Shown in pieces: positions 44,705 to 61,877 of a stretch of 64,000 bases of DNA. The notes under the pieces are model-generated. The model saw only the letters and a program-made list of their open reading frames with translations. It had not been told where the DNA came from and made no database searches. Each line of letters begins with the position of its first letter. Position 1 is the first letter of the stretch. Made by a program: the position numbers and the translations under genes. Origin of the DNA: CAJQQK01 sp963696075 (GTDB lineage: Bacteria > Pseudomonadota > Alphaproteobacteria > Rhizobiales > Hyphomicrobiaceae); NCBI GenBank assembly GCA_963696075.1, contig CAVOJD010000002.1, positions 212,371-276,370 on the forward strand, written 5' to 3'.

Positions 44705-44741
44705 CCTCAGGTTTAACCAGCCAAACCGGCAGGCATCAGCC

Positions 44742-48968
<4,227 letters not shown>

Positions 48969-49174
48969 CTTTTTCTCCTCGCAAACCGGGCGGGCTTACC
49001 GGTGCGTTTGGGTGTCTCTTGGAGAGGCGCTGCGCGGAACCGCTCGGGCGCCTCTCACTGAACATGTCGGGCCACCTCGCCCCCTGCCATCAGGTCGGGC
49101 CTTGGGGCCAATGGCGGGTTGGCCACCGGCCAACCCATCGAATTACTGCTCCACAGGGAGCCGAACCAACGCTG

Positions 49175-53324
<4,150 letters not shown>

Positions 53325-53689
53325 CGGGGCTCCTCATCTCGTTCGCGGGTGACGGGCCCGCGCCCTGGGGGTGCTTTGCCATTTTCCGAACCACTCGCAA
53401 TCTCAGGGAAACCTCCCCGACACCACGACCAGTCACAATGCGAAGGCGCCATCTTCGCTCGGAAACGGCTTGCCGGTCTGTCGCCACGCGCCTTGACGGC
53501 GCCCAAAGGCAGACTGGAAAACCGTGTCTTGCAGCCTTTCGGCCGGGCTCATCCCCTCCTCGGTTTCGCGCCCCGGCCTCAACGTCTCAGCGCACCTTCC
53601 CTCAGCGCGCAGTCCTTAGGATGAGCGGAAACCGGGATGGCGCTTGGCCCCCCCGGCTTCCAACTGTCATCGTCTCGACAGGCACCCGA
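53325..53689. other. Intergenic region between rplL and rpoB
   Basis: No gene is seen in these 365 bases. This is where an attenuator or RNase III site separates rplL from rpoB in E. coli. A small hairpin, GCGAAG/CTTCGC at 53440-53458, could have such a role, but it has no T-run and is weak evidence. Confidence 0.35.
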
Positions 53690-54070
53690 TCAGGTAAGTT
53701 CGATCGTGGCGCCGGCTTCTTCGAGCTTCTTCTTGATCTCTTCGGCTTCGTCCTTCGGCACGTCTTCCTTGACGGCCTTGTCGCCCGCCTCGACCAGTTC
53801 CTTGGCTTCCTTGAGGCCAAGACCCGTGATCGCGCGGACTTCCTTGATGACGTTGATCTTCTTGTCACCGGCAGACTTCAGGATGACGGTGAATTCCGTC
53901 TTCTCTTCCGCCGCAGCACCACCGTCCGCAGCCGCGCCAGGCGCTGCCGCAACCGCAACTGCGGCCGCCGCTGAAACGCCCCACTTTTCTTCGAGCATCT
54001 TCGCGAGTTCAGAGGCCTCGAGGACCGTCAGAGACGAGAGATCTTCAGCAATCTGATTGAGATCAGCCAT
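53690..54070 (-). CDS. rplL: 50S ribosomal protein L7/L12
   Basis: The 126-residue protein has the dimerising N-terminal domain with LSSLTVLEASELAKMLEEKW, an Ala-rich hinge, and the C-terminal domain EKTEFTVILKSAGDKKINVI to AGATIELT. It forms the stalk that recruits translation GTPases. It lies after rplJ, in the usual order. Confidence 0.98.
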   Translation of the reverse strand: MADLNQIAEDLSSLTVLEASELAKMLEEKWGVSAAAAVAVAAAPGAAADGGAAAEEKTEFTVILKSAGDKKINVIKEVRAITGLGLKEAKELVEAGDKAVKEDVPKDEAEEIKKKLEEAGATIELT

Positions 54071-54142
54071 TGTGTTACTTCCTTCCAGTTCGAACCAATT
54101 TCAGTTTCCGCACCCTCAGGTGCAAGTCGTTTGGGACGTGCC

Positions 54143-54661
54143 TCAGGCTGCGTCGGCTTGCGCCGCTTTCGCATGAATGACACGTGCAAGCTGTGCACCC
54201 GGCTCGTTGACGGTCCTGACAATCTTGACCATCGGAGCTTGGATGAGGCCCACGATTTTCCCGCGCAGTTCATCAAGTGATGGCAGCGACGCCAGCGCCT
54301 TGACGCCGTCGGCATCGAGCATCGTCGTGCCCATCGCACCGCCGAGAATGACGAGCTTGTCGTTCGTCTTGGCGTAGTCGACGGCCACCTTCGCCGCGGC
54401 AATCGGGTCTTCCGAATAGCTGAGGCACGTCGGCCCCGTCAGAAGATCCGTCATCTCGGCGAGTTCCGTGCCCTTGAGCGCGATTTTAGCCAGCCTGTTC
54501 TTGGCGACTTTGACCGTTCCTCCCGCCTCGCGCATGCGATTGCGGTAGTCGGTCATCTGAGCCACGGACAGGCCGGCATAGTGGGCCACAACAATCACGC
54601 CGGTGTGTTGAAACACCTCGTGAAGCTGGGTGACGAGCTCCGCTTTGGCAGCTCTATCCAC
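54143..54661 (-). CDS. rplJ: 50S ribosomal protein L10
   Basis: The start is a GTG with AGGAGAAGG upstream (VDRAAKAELVTQLHEVFQ), 15 codons inside the longest frame. HYAGLSVAQMTDYRNRMREA, VKVAKNRLAKIALKGTEL and an Ala-rich C-terminal helix that binds L7/L12 are present. The protein has 172 residues. In E. coli the L10-L12 complex represses its own mRNA leader. Confidence 0.96.
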   Translation of the reverse strand: MDRAAKAELVTQLHEVFQHTGVIVVAHYAGLSVAQMTDYRNRMREAGGTVKVAKNRLAKIALKGTELAEMTDLLTGPTCLSYSEDPIAAAKVAVDYAKTNDKLVILGGAMGTTMLDADGVKALASLPSLDELRGKIVGLIQAPMVKIVRTVNEPGAQLARVIHAKAAQADAA

Positions 54662-55065
54662 TTGCCTTCTCCTCAGTTTGTGCCGCCCCGGAAGTCGAAG
54701 CGCCACGGTCTCAGTTTGCTGCCAGGGCGGCTCTGGCGATCATCTGCCCGAAACCACCCTCCCAGCGCTCTGCCTGTCCACGCACCCACCACCTTCCGGC
54801 AATGGCTGCGAGCCCAAAGAGGTCCGAACCCGTCCAGCAGCCTTATGGCCACCATCAAGATCCATCTCCCGTCTCATACAGGCACGCCAAGCCGCGCAAT
54901 TAAGCCGATCCTCATCGAACCGGCACCTGTAGTCTCGGACAGGCTGTGAACCAGGCGGGTCTCCTGCCCGGTCCAGCCACCGCAGGCCGAAGCCTCCGGT
55001 ATCTCGTGTTCGGCCCTGTCCTGAAGGCCAAGGCCGCCTTGATCGTCAAACGCCGGACGCAACGC
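54662..55065 (-). promoter_or_regulatory. Long rplA-rplJ gap, candidate L10 leader
   Basis: The 404-base gap between rplA and rplJ holds no gene. In many bacteria the rplJ leader here carries an L10-binding structure. A short stem CCTGT/ACAGG and GC-rich hairpins are seen around 54925-55000, but no diagnostic L10 motif could be confirmed by eye. Confidence 0.3.
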
Positions 55066-55773
55066 TCAGGGCGTGCTGACCGACGGCAAGCTCCCGTGAT
55101 CGACCCGGAGCCCTGGCCCCATCGTCGATTTGAGCGAGATCTTCTTGATGTAGTTGCCCTTCGCGCCGGTTGGCTTGGCCCGGTTCACCGCGTCAATGAA
55201 CGCGCGGATGTTCTCGACCAGATCATCCTCGCTGAAGCTCGCCTTGCCGACGCCGGCATGAATGATGCCGGCCTTCTCGACCCGGAACTCCACCGCGCCG
55301 CCCTTGGCCGCCGCAACCGCTTCACCGACATCCATCGTCACCGTGCCAACCCGCGGGTTCGGCATCAGGCCGCGCGGGCCGAGCACCTTGCCGAGCCGGC
55401 CGACGAGACCCATCATGTCCGGCGTCGCGATGCAGCGATCGAAGTTGATGTTGCCCTTCTGGACTTCCTCGACCAGGTCTTCCGCGCCGACAACGTCAGC
55501 ACCCGCCGCCGTCGCCTCGTCCGCCTTCGGGCCGCGCGCAAAGACTGCAACGCGCACCGTCCGCCCTGAGCCCTTCGGCAAGTTGCACACACCGCGAACC
55601 ATCTGGTCGGCATGCTTCGGATCAACCCCGAGGTTCATCGCGATTTCGACCGTCTCGTCGAATTTCGTGCTGGCCGTTTCCTTGACCAGCTTGATCGCCT
55701 CATCAAGCGCGTAGGCTTTGTTGCGATCGACTTTCTCGCGTGCGCTGCGAATACGTTTTCCGTTCTCAGACAT
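55066..55773 (-). CDS. rplA: 50S ribosomal protein L1
   Basis: The 235-residue protein starts MSENGKRIRSAREKVDRNKA. TASTKFDETVEIAMNLGVDP, MMGLVGRLGKVLGPRGLMPN and the C-terminal KISLKSTMGPGLRVD fit L1. L1 moves deacylated tRNA out of the E site. It begins a few bases after the rplK stop codon. Confidence 0.98.
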   Translation of the reverse strand: MSENGKRIRSAREKVDRNKAYALDEAIKLVKETASTKFDETVEIAMNLGVDPKHADQMVRGVCNLPKGSGRTVRVAVFARGPKADEATAAGADVVGAEDLVEEVQKGNINFDRCIATPDMMGLVGRLGKVLGPRGLMPNPRVGTVTMDVGEAVAAAKGGAVEFRVEKAGIIHAGVGKASFSEDDLVENIRAFIDAVNRAKPTGAKGNYIKKISLKSTMGPGLRVDHGSLPSVSTP

Positions 55774-55776
55774 GCC

Positions 55777-56205
55777 TCAGCCCTCCACCGTCAGACCCAT
55801 CGAGCGTGCAGATCCCGCAATGATCCGTGCGGCCTGCTCGACATCGTTGGTGTTGAGATCGGCCATCTTGGCCTCGGCGATCTCGCGGACCTGCGCCATC
55901 GTCACCTTGCCGGCAACGGCCCGGCCCGGCTCTTTCGAACCGGCATTGATCTTGGCTGCCTTCTTGAGGAAGAACGACGCCGGCGGCGTTTTCATCTCAA
56001 ACGTGAAGGACTTATCTCCGAACACAGTGATCTTGACGGGAATCGGTGTTCCCTGCTCAATGTCCTTCGACTTGGCGTTGAACGCCTTGCAGAATTCCAT
56101 GATGTTGACGCCGCGCTGGCCGAGGGCCGGCCCGATCGGCGGCGACGGGTTGGCTTGGCCTGCAGGCACCTGCAGGTTGATATAGCCATCGATTTTCTTC
56201 GCCAT
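55777..56205 (-). CDS. rplK: 50S ribosomal protein L11
   Basis: The 142-residue protein has INLQVPAGQANPSPPIGPAL, GQRGVNIMEFCKAFNAKS and the C-terminal RNA-binding domain KMADLNTNDVEQAARIIAGS. It forms the base of the stalk with L10. It follows nusG by about 200 bases without a gene. Confidence 0.98.
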   Translation of the reverse strand: MAKKIDGYINLQVPAGQANPSPPIGPALGQRGVNIMEFCKAFNAKSKDIEQGTPIPVKITVFGDKSFTFEMKTPPASFFLKKAAKINAGSKEPGRAVAGKVTMAQVREIAEAKMADLNTNDVEQAARIIAGSARSMGLTVEG

Positions 56206-56413
56206 GCTTCTTCCCCTTGGCTGCGTTGGCGGCGAGGCCTCGGCAACCGTTGCTACGGTTACGGAAGGCCAAGACCTTCCAGGGTTAGCGGTTCACGGAC
56301 TGGCTTGGTGTCCTCCCGCACATGAGACACCCGGACAACTTCCCGGGTATCCAACTCCGACCGCCCCGCCGCTCAATCGGCGTGACAGCCCTCAAGACCT
56401 GCCTTGGCAGGCC

Positions 56414-56950
56414 TCAACTCGCAATCTTCTCGACCTGGTTGTATTCCAGCTCCACCGGCGTCGGGCGCCCGAAGATCGACACAGCGACCTTGAGCCGTGC
56501 GCGCTCCTCGTCCACTTCCTCAACCGACCCCGAGAACGAGGCAAACGGCCCTTCGGCAACACGGACCTGCTCGCCGATCTCGAAGCTGATCGTCGGCCGC
56601 GGCCGCTCGACGCCCTCCTCGACCTGATTGAGAATCCGGCCCGCCTCTTCATCTGAAATCGGCATCGCCTTGTTGTCGGCGCCAAGGAAACCCGTGACCT
56701 TCGGCGTGTTCTTGATCAGCAGGAACGCCGGGTCCGTCATCTCCATCTTCACCAGAACGTAGCCTGGCAGGAACTTGCGTTCCGTCTGCACTTTGCGCCC
56801 ACGCCGAACTTCGATGACTTCCTCAGTCGGCACGACGATTTCCTCGAACAGATGTTCGAGGTTTGCCTGTTTCGCGCGCTCACGGATGGCGTCAGCCACT
56901 TTCCGTTCGAAGTTCGTATAGGCGTGCACAATATACCAGCGCTTCGCCAT
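56414..56950 (-). CDS. nusG: Transcription termination/antitermination protein NusG
   Basis: The 178-residue protein starts at MAKRWYIVHAYTNFERKVAD, the codon after an in-frame TTG. The NGN domain ends in LPGYVLVKMEMTDPAFLLI, and the KOW domain has IGEQVRVAEGPFASFSGSVE. NusG binds RNA polymerase and couples it to ribosomes or Rho. It follows secE, as usual. Confidence 0.97.
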   Translation of the reverse strand: MAKRWYIVHAYTNFERKVADAIRERAKQANLEHLFEEIVVPTEEVIEVRRGRKVQTERKFLPGYVLVKMEMTDPAFLLIKNTPKVTGFLGADNKAMPISDEEAGRILNQVEEGVERPRPTISFEIGEQVRVAEGPFASFSGSVEEVDEERARLKVAVSIFGRPTPVELEYNQVEKIAS

Positions 56951-57055
56951 CAATCTGCCAATCCTGACTTGTCTGCTTCAGTCCCAGCCCCGGTCGAATT
57001 GCTCAACCGGAAGCCTGCGTGTTTCCTCGACGCGTCGCCCGCGCCGCCAGCGTGG

Positions 57056-57244
57056 CTAGCTCCTCAGAGCTAGGATCGAACTCACCACCCACCCCATCAA
57101 TTGGTCCGCCAGCATGAAGAACAGCGATGCCAGCGTGACCATGATCAGCACGGCAATCGTCGTCACCCATGTCTCATTCCGCGTCGGCCAGGTGACCTTG
57201 GACGTCTCCTGACGAACTTCCTGCAGGAACTTGAAAGGATTCAC
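57056..57244 (-). CDS. secE: Preprotein translocase subunit SecE
   Basis: The start is a GTG (codons for VNPFKFLQEVRQETSKVTWP) with AAGGA upstream. The 62-residue protein has the amphipathic EVRQETSKVTWPTRNETW segment and one membrane helix, VTTIAVLIMVTLASLFFML. This is the short single-helix form found outside Enterobacteria. It stabilises SecY in the translocon. Confidence 0.94.
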   Translation of the reverse strand: MNPFKFLQEVRQETSKVTWPTRNETWVTTIAVLIMVTLASLFFMLADQLMGWVVSSILALRS

Positions 57245-57632
57245 GTTGAACCGATCCTTATCTTGCGCGCCAACCCGTCGGCGCAGCATGTAAAGTTGTC
57301 TATCTCGAACCCGTCGCGCGCCGCGCCGATTTTCCGCTTATCGCTGCCCGGCGTCTCGCAGGCCCCGGCACCGCCCCATTCAAATGCTCAAGCAACCGAC
57401 AGGCCAGCCCAACTTCTATCCCGGCCCCGTTTGATCCAGCCCAGCCACAACGCGCCACGGCATAAGCTCGTTTGTCGCATCGCCACCACGGTCATCTGCC
57501 CGATCAGGCTGTTCTTGCGCAGCGATCCGTGAGGTGCCGACTTCAAAGCTGTCCGAACTGCGCCGACCTCCACTTCAAACACGAATAGCCGACGTGAACC
57601 GTGTTACGGTGTCAGCCAGCGAGAATCTGTAT
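57245..57632. other. Intergenic region between secE and tRNA-Trp
   Basis: These 388 bases hold no supportable gene. They must contain the promoter for secE-nusG, unless secE is read from the tRNA-Trp promoter. No clear -35/-10 pair was found by eye. Confidence 0.45.
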
Positions 57633-57708
57633 TGGCAGGGGCAGCAGGATTCGAACCCGCGACCTACGGTTTTGGAGACCGTCGCTCTACCAACTGAGCT
57701 ATACCCCT
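57633..57708 (-). tRNA. tRNA-Trp (CCA anticodon)
   Basis: The 76-base minus-strand sequence begins AGGGGTATAGCTCAGTTGG, has anticodon CCA in the loop CTCCAAA, the T-loop GGTTCGAATCC and an encoded 3' CCA. Acceptor arms AGGGGTA and TGCCCCT pair with one mismatch. It precedes secE-nusG, the common alphaproteobacterial order. Confidence 0.97.
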
Positions 57709-57737
57709 CGCGCCCCGCTCCACGCTCGGGTTGGTCT

Positions 57738-57765
57738 GGATAACCGATCACCGCGCCGCACACAA
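57738..57765 (-). promoter_or_regulatory. Possible promoter of tRNA-Trp
   Basis: On the minus strand TTGTGT and TTATCC are 16 bases apart, about 30 bases upstream of the tRNA 5' end. The spacing is acceptable, but the match to consensus is only fair. The rest of the 302 bases up to the next gene shows nothing clear. Confidence 0.35.
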
Positions 57766-58010
57766 CTTTTTTCTTGACATCAATCGAGGATTATTTGGCG
57801 GGTGCCAACTCTGAGGTCAATAGTTATTCTCAATCTGAGCCAATGAGTTTAGTCTCTCTATGCCAGACGCTGCACTCAAAAGCGTCAGGACCCATGCCTG
57901 CAAGCTTGGCCTTACCGGCGGCTCCAACCGAACGCCGCATAACGCCTTCTTAGCATCGCTTGCATACAATATTTGTAAGCCTGATGTCACAAACGCACGG
58001 CTGGCGCGCC

Positions 58011-58731
58011 ATGAGATTACTGCTCGGATTCGTTGGAACGACGTTCAGCATCATTGGCTCGATCATCTTGGCGACGATCGGGACGCCAATCGCCATTGTG
58101 CTACTATGGGAAGGCTACACATGGGTGCGTTGGCCATCGGACGTATTTCCGATACAAGATCACGCTGAGCGTAGAACGCAACGGTAGGTTCTACAGTGCG
58201 TCCTCTGTCATCGAAGCATCACAGCGGCCGACAGATTTTCTAGCGTATTTCATGGCTAAAAGTTCAATTCCCAATTTCCACGCAAAAGGCGGTGTTCCCA
58301 TCGTCAAGTTAGGTTCCCACGGTTACGTCTTCATTCCTTTTGCATACTGGCCGAACTACGCAAGCCTCCCATGGCAACTCTACCGTCAACCGTTCAAACT
58401 GACAGACGGGGAACTCGTCATGTATCTACCGAAACACACGCCGCCGCAGACCATACGCTTCGGCGACCCTCTCGCCAAAAAACTTGGCAAGGTCACCTAC
58501 GTGCCACCGGGGGCTGACGGTCCTCGCCGCGCGCAAACCTACGAGATCAACGATCGGGTCCAGTTCCCAGGCTTCAATTTAAACGCCATCAAGGTCGAGC
58601 AGACGACCGACGAAACCAACGGCCTCGTAAAGAACCCGCCGCCATGGGTAGAAGCGCTTCGCCAGACCGAGAAGTCCAATAGATCACCACCGGGCTACCG
58701 TTTCAGCCGTCGAAGCATCGAAACCAACTGA
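58011..58731 (+). CDS. Hypothetical membrane-anchored protein, frameshifted (paralogue of the gene at 19497)
   Basis: The first frame has a strongly hydrophobic N-terminal segment, LLGFVGTTFSIIGSIILATI, and reaches WEGYTWVRWPSD. One extra base near 58141-58146 then shifts the frame, and YFRYKITLSVERNGRFYSAS continues. SSIPNFHAKGGVPIVKLG, WPNYASLPWQLYRQPFKL and GLVKNPPPWVEALRQ follow, each with a counterpart in the gene at 19497. One membrane helix and a soluble domain of about 190 residues are expected. I do not recognise the family. No good ribosome binding site precedes the ATG; 57984 is an alternative. Base composition is less GC-rich than the neighbours, which hints at transfer. Confidence 0.6.
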
Positions 58732-58749
58732 CGCAGTCAGCGCGACTGA

Positions 58750-58823
58750 TGGAGCGGGCAGCGGGAATCGAACCCGCGTCTCTAGCTTGGAAGGCTAGGG
58801 TAATACCATTATACGATGCCCGC
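58750..58823 (-). tRNA. tRNA-Gly (TCC anticodon)
   Basis: The 74-base minus-strand sequence begins GCGGGCATCGTATAATGG, has anticodon TCC in loop CTTCCAA, T-loop GGTTCGATTCC and an encoded CCA. The acceptor stem GCGGGCA/TGCCCGC is perfect. Confidence 0.97.
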
Positions 58824-58872
58824 CGCACGCCTGCGGCCAACTTTGCCGTTCCACCCCTTACATACCCCTCTT

Positions 58873-58973
58873 CGGCGGCAACGCCGCCGGGGAGCACCGC
58901 GACCCGCGCCCTTTGGCGCGCCCCCGCGGAGGGCCAGTGTCGCGCAGCGACACGGTGCGGCCCGTGAGCGAAA
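58873..58973. repeat. Structured intergenic repeat, copy D, between tRNA-Gly and tRNA-Tyr
   Basis: The leading hairpin is CGGCGGC-AAC-GCCGCCG, followed by core 1 as GGAGCACCGCGACCCG. Hairpin 1 is GCGCC-CTTT-GGCGC, core 2 is CCCCCGCGGAGG and hairpin 2 is GTGTCGC-GCA-GCGACAC. Core 3 ends CCCGTGAGCGAAA, four bases from the encoded CCA of tRNA-Tyr. Confidence 0.85.
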
Positions 58974-58976
58974 TAA

Positions 58977-59061
58977 TGGTGGAGGGAGTTGGATTCGAAC
59001 CAACGTAGGCATAGCCAACGGGTTTACAGCCCGTCCCCTTTAGCCACTCGGGCATCCCTCC
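58977..59061 (-). tRNA. tRNA-Tyr (GTA anticodon)
   Basis: The 85-base minus-strand sequence begins GGAGGGATGCCCGAGTGG, has anticodon GTA in loop CTGTAAA, a long variable arm as in class II tRNAs, T-loop GGTTCGAATCC and an encoded CCA. A structured repeat begins right behind its 3' end. Confidence 0.97.
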
Positions 59062-59239
59062 GGTTCGGCGTTCGCGCCACAACAGTACCCCGCCGCCTGA
59101 AAGATGGCGAAACCTGTCTGGTCATGAAACCGAGCCCGTGTATATCCGTAGTGGACCTCGAATTGTCAATGATCAATCGCCTTTCCCGCCGAATTCCCTC
59201 TCTGGGGCCGATGGATGAGGCTGCTGCAGGAGCCACCCC

Positions 59240-60136
59240 ATGGCCGAAGACCCGCCCGCCTCACGCCCCCCGGCCGCCACGTCATCCGAGGGCTCCCGCA
59301 AGGCGTACCCGAAAACACGTGGCCGCAAGCCATACTCCCCGCCCCGCAACCGCCCGGGTCGCAGCCCCGATCCTGCAGCCGCCGCCGCCGCCAACGCCGA
59401 GACCGTTATCTATGGCCTCCACGCGGCAACCTTCGCCCTCGAAAATCCAGCCCGCCGCATCACCGCCCTCCATGTCACCGAGAACGCCGAGCGCCGGCTG
59501 GGTGACGCCGTCACCCCTCACCAACACCTCATCAACCGGGTCAGCCCCCGCGCCCTCGACAAGCGCCTCGGCCCCGACACCGTCCACCAGGGCGTCCTTC
59601 TCGATGTCGAGCCCCTTGCCACGGAAAGCCTCGACGACCTCACCACCCGCGCCCGCGCAACCGCCCACCCGGTCCTGATCCTCGATCAGGTCACCGACCC
59701 CCATAACGTCGGCGCTGTCCTGCGCTCCGCTGCCGTCTTCGGCGCCGCCGGCCTCGTCATGACCCATCGCCACAGCCCGCCCCTCGGCGGCGCCCTGGCC
59801 AAGGCCGCCTCCGGCGCCCTCGAACTGACCCCAATCACCCTCGTGCGCAACCTGGCTGATGCCATCGCCACGATCCGCGCGGCCGGAATCACCGTCATCG
59901 GCCTTGACGCGGCAAGCGATCAGTTTATCGAAAGCGCCATTGCTGGCAGCGATCGCCCCTTCGCCCTCGTCCTCGGCGCCGAGGGCAAGGGCCTGCGCGA
60001 TCTCACCCGCCAGTCCTGCGACACCCTCTGTCGCATTGGCGGCGATGGCCCCATCACCAGCCTCAACGTCTCGAACGCCGCCGCCGTTGCCCTGCATCTG
60101 GCCGCCATGCAACGCCGTCAGGGCACGGCATCGTAG
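59240..60136 (+). CDS. rlmB: 23S rRNA (guanosine-2'-O-)-methyltransferase RlmB (SpoU family)
   Basis: The 298-residue protein starts at an ATG with AGGAG upstream. A Pro/Arg-rich tail of about 50 residues precedes the substrate-binding domain (ETVIYGLHAATFALENPAR). The knotted SPOUT domain has LDQVTDPHNVGAVLRSA, VLGAEGKGLRDLTRQ and SLNVSNAAAVALHL, the three SpoU motifs. RlmB methylates a guanosine of 23S rRNA (G2251 in E. coli). It is divergent from tRNA-Tyr, an arrangement seen in other Alphaproteobacteria. Confidence 0.93.
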   Translation: MAEDPPASRPPAATSSEGSRKAYPKTRGRKPYSPPRNRPGRSPDPAAAAAANAETVIYGLHAATFALENPARRITALHVTENAERRLGDAVTPHQHLINRVSPRALDKRLGPDTVHQGVLLDVEPLATESLDDLTTRARATAHPVLILDQVTDPHNVGAVLRSAAVFGAAGLVMTHRHSPPLGGALAKAASGALELTPITLVRNLADAIATIRAAGITVIGLDAASDQFIESAIAGSDRPFALVLGAEGKGLRDLTRQSCDTLCRIGGDGPITSLNVSNAAAVALHLAAMQRRQGTAS

Positions 60137-60285
60137 GCCCGCACCGTTCATCACGTGGCCCAAACGCAATGAACCGGCGCGGATCCCCTCCGCGCCGGTC
60201 GCGAGCCCCCGATTGGCCCGTTCGCAGGTCTGTCAGCTCAACTTCAAGCCACGCACCGCCCTTTGGGGCGACAGCGCGCCTCAAG

Positions 60286-60612
60286 TCACCAGTGGTGCTT
60301 GCGGTGCGTATGCGCCGGCGTGCTGTGCTTGTGGCTGTGGTGATACTTGTGGCGGTGCTCTTTATAGTAGCCCCATGCCCAGTGGTAGCGCGGCTGCTCG
60401 AAGCGGAACCGGCGGCGCTTCACTTGACGCGCCGGACGCCAGTAGTCGGAGCCGTAATAGGGATAGTAGCCGCGATGTTCATAGGTATAGGCATAGGGAT
60501 CGTGGGCTGAGCCACGATCATAATGCTTCCCGAAAGCCGACGCGGACGTCGGCATGACGAGGCTCAGTGTCAGGGCGGCAACAACGCCGCCGATTGTCAG
60601 AGTAAAGCGCAT
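60286..60612 (-). CDS. Small secreted His/Tyr-rich protein
   Basis: The 108-residue protein has a signal peptide of about 26 residues ending SASA and a good GGGGGA site. The mature part is rich in Tyr, His and Arg: YAYTYEHRGYYPYYG, then RHKYHHSHKHSTPAHTHRKH at the end. The His cluster could bind metal ions such as copper, nickel or zinc, but that is only composition. It resembles no family that I know. It is a single-gene unit converging with rlmB. Confidence 0.65.
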   Translation of the reverse strand: MRFTLTIGGVVAALTLSLVMPTSASAFGKHYDRGSAHDPYAYTYEHRGYYPYYGSDYWRPARQVKRRRFRFEQPRYHWAWGYYKEHRHKYHHSHKHSTPAHTHRKHHW

Positions 60613-60864
60613 ATCAAAGTCCCCCGGGGCGCGCGGTGAGATAACTGTCTCGACCCTATCGAAGCTTGGCTAACGAACTCTTAACTGTCGAGGTTGCAGG
60701 TCAAATTCTTGCCCCCTCTGCAACCCGGCTGCATCACCGCCAGCCCCGCCTCCCCGAAAAATCGCCGCCCCCGCCATCTCTCTCTGGCCTCCGCCCCTCC
60801 AAAGCGCTATACGATCCGCCAACCTGCCCGCCACCGACACGCCCCTGCGGCATCGACCGGGTCA

Positions 60865-60969
60865 GCCGGCTTAGCTCAGCTGGTAGAGCAACTGATTTGT
60901 AATCAGTGGGTCGGGGGTTCGAGTCCCTAATCAGTGGGTCGGGGGTTGAAGTTCCCTCAGCCGGCACCA
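60865..60969 (+). tRNA. tRNA-Thr (TGT anticodon) with a 28-29 base internal tandem duplication
   Basis: The 5' part is a normal tRNA-Thr: GCCGGCTTAGCTCAGCTGG with anticodon TGT in loop TTTGTAA. After the anticodon, the segment from AATCAGTGGGTCGGGGG through the T arm occurs twice, at 60901-60928 and 60929-60957. The second copy has TTGAAGTTCCCT instead of TTCGAGTCCCT. Only then follow the acceptor arm AGCCGGC and ACCA. Total length is 105 bases instead of 76. As written it could not fold into a standard tRNA. Removing one copy gives a perfect tRNA-Thr. Confidence 0.8.
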
Positions 60970-61485
60970 ATAAAACCAATGACTTAGACCAAAACAATCA
61001 GTGCCAGCCCTTTCCGTAGGTAGCACATAGGTAACAAAACTGGTCGTGCTGGAAATCTGCTGCGTGATCGCCCGGTCGCTGTTGTGGCCGCCGCCGAGGG
61101 TTCGTTGATCAGAAGATCAATTGGTTGCATAGCCGTCCACAAACGCATGCCAACCGCGAATTTTACCGGCGAGCATCTTGGACAGCCGTCTTAACGGGCC
61201 TGATCTGCTGCCGGAAAGCGGCCGTGTCGTGTGAGCCGGCTGAACCTCCCGAGAACCCAACCCGAACAGATTATTTAAGCGGGTACTTCATCCATCGAGG
61301 TTGCTCAGCCCACGTCCGGCCTTGTTTTTGTTGGCCATCAGACCACCCAGGAAGCCGACTGTATGCTTTTAAGTGATTTTTGAGGGCACCGTAAGCGCAG
61401 CGCGAAAGGCCCCTTGAGACCGCACATCTAGCTTTACCTCCATCGCAGCAAGGCAACCGCCTCAACTCGCTAGGAGCATACGCAG
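60970..61485. other. Intergenic region after tRNA-Thr, start of less GC-rich sequence
   Basis: No supportable gene lies in these 516 bases. Short open frames are present but have no ribosome binding site or recognisable features. GC content drops here compared with the preceding 60 kb. No integrase or clear attachment repeat was found. Confidence 0.45.
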
Positions 61486-61734
61486 ATGTACACGATTGAA
61501 GAAGCAAAGCTCTCCCGTCACAACCCCACTTACCATATCCCAACCGCAGCGGCCCGTGATTGCGGTCGGGAAGGCATCATCCGGGCTTTGGAGCAAAAAA
61601 ATCAGCGCCAGGAAAAGCGAAATGGTTGGCTGCTGGCAGTTCGTGCTTCCTGGCAGAAGGTCTTCGACACCCTTTCTCGCCGACCGAAATCCGCTTCCGC
61701 CACTATCCCTGCTGAACCAAAGGCCATCAGCTAA
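61486..61734 (+). CDS. Small hypothetical protein
   Basis: The 82-residue frame starts at an ATG preceded by TAGGAG at a good distance. It begins MYTIEEAKLSRHNPTYHIP, has a helical charged stretch around ALEQKNQRQEKRNGW and no signal peptide. I do not recognise it. Composition and ribosome binding site make it a plausible gene, but no independent evidence supports it. Confidence 0.45.
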   Translation: MYTIEEAKLSRHNPTYHIPTAAARDCGREGIIRALEQKNQRQEKRNGWLLAVRASWQKVFDTLSRRPKSASATIPAEPKAIS

Positions 61735-61877
61735 CAGAAAGACAATTCGATAATCGCGCGGGGCTCGTCTTGTCGGGTCCCGTCGTAGTTGAGCCTCGCT
61801 CTTAGAACCTGTGACTGTTAGGATCATCATTGGAATAATCGCCAATCCAGCCTGTTGCGCTGCAATAGGAGGTTCGG

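Larger units (their letters stand above)
44214..44741. other. Intergenic region between rpoC and the str operon
   Basis: These 528 bases hold no credible gene. They contain the rpoC terminator at 44670-44704 and, on the minus strand, a good sigma-70-type promoter for rpsL at 44458-44486. A leader of about 240 bases follows, with lower GC than the surroundings. The leader could hold a regulatory structure, but I could not define one. Confidence 0.6.

Noticed and set aside
61125..61376. An 83-residue open frame after tRNA-Thr
   Set aside because: It has no ribosome binding site, no recognisable features and an unusual Cys/Arg-rich composition.
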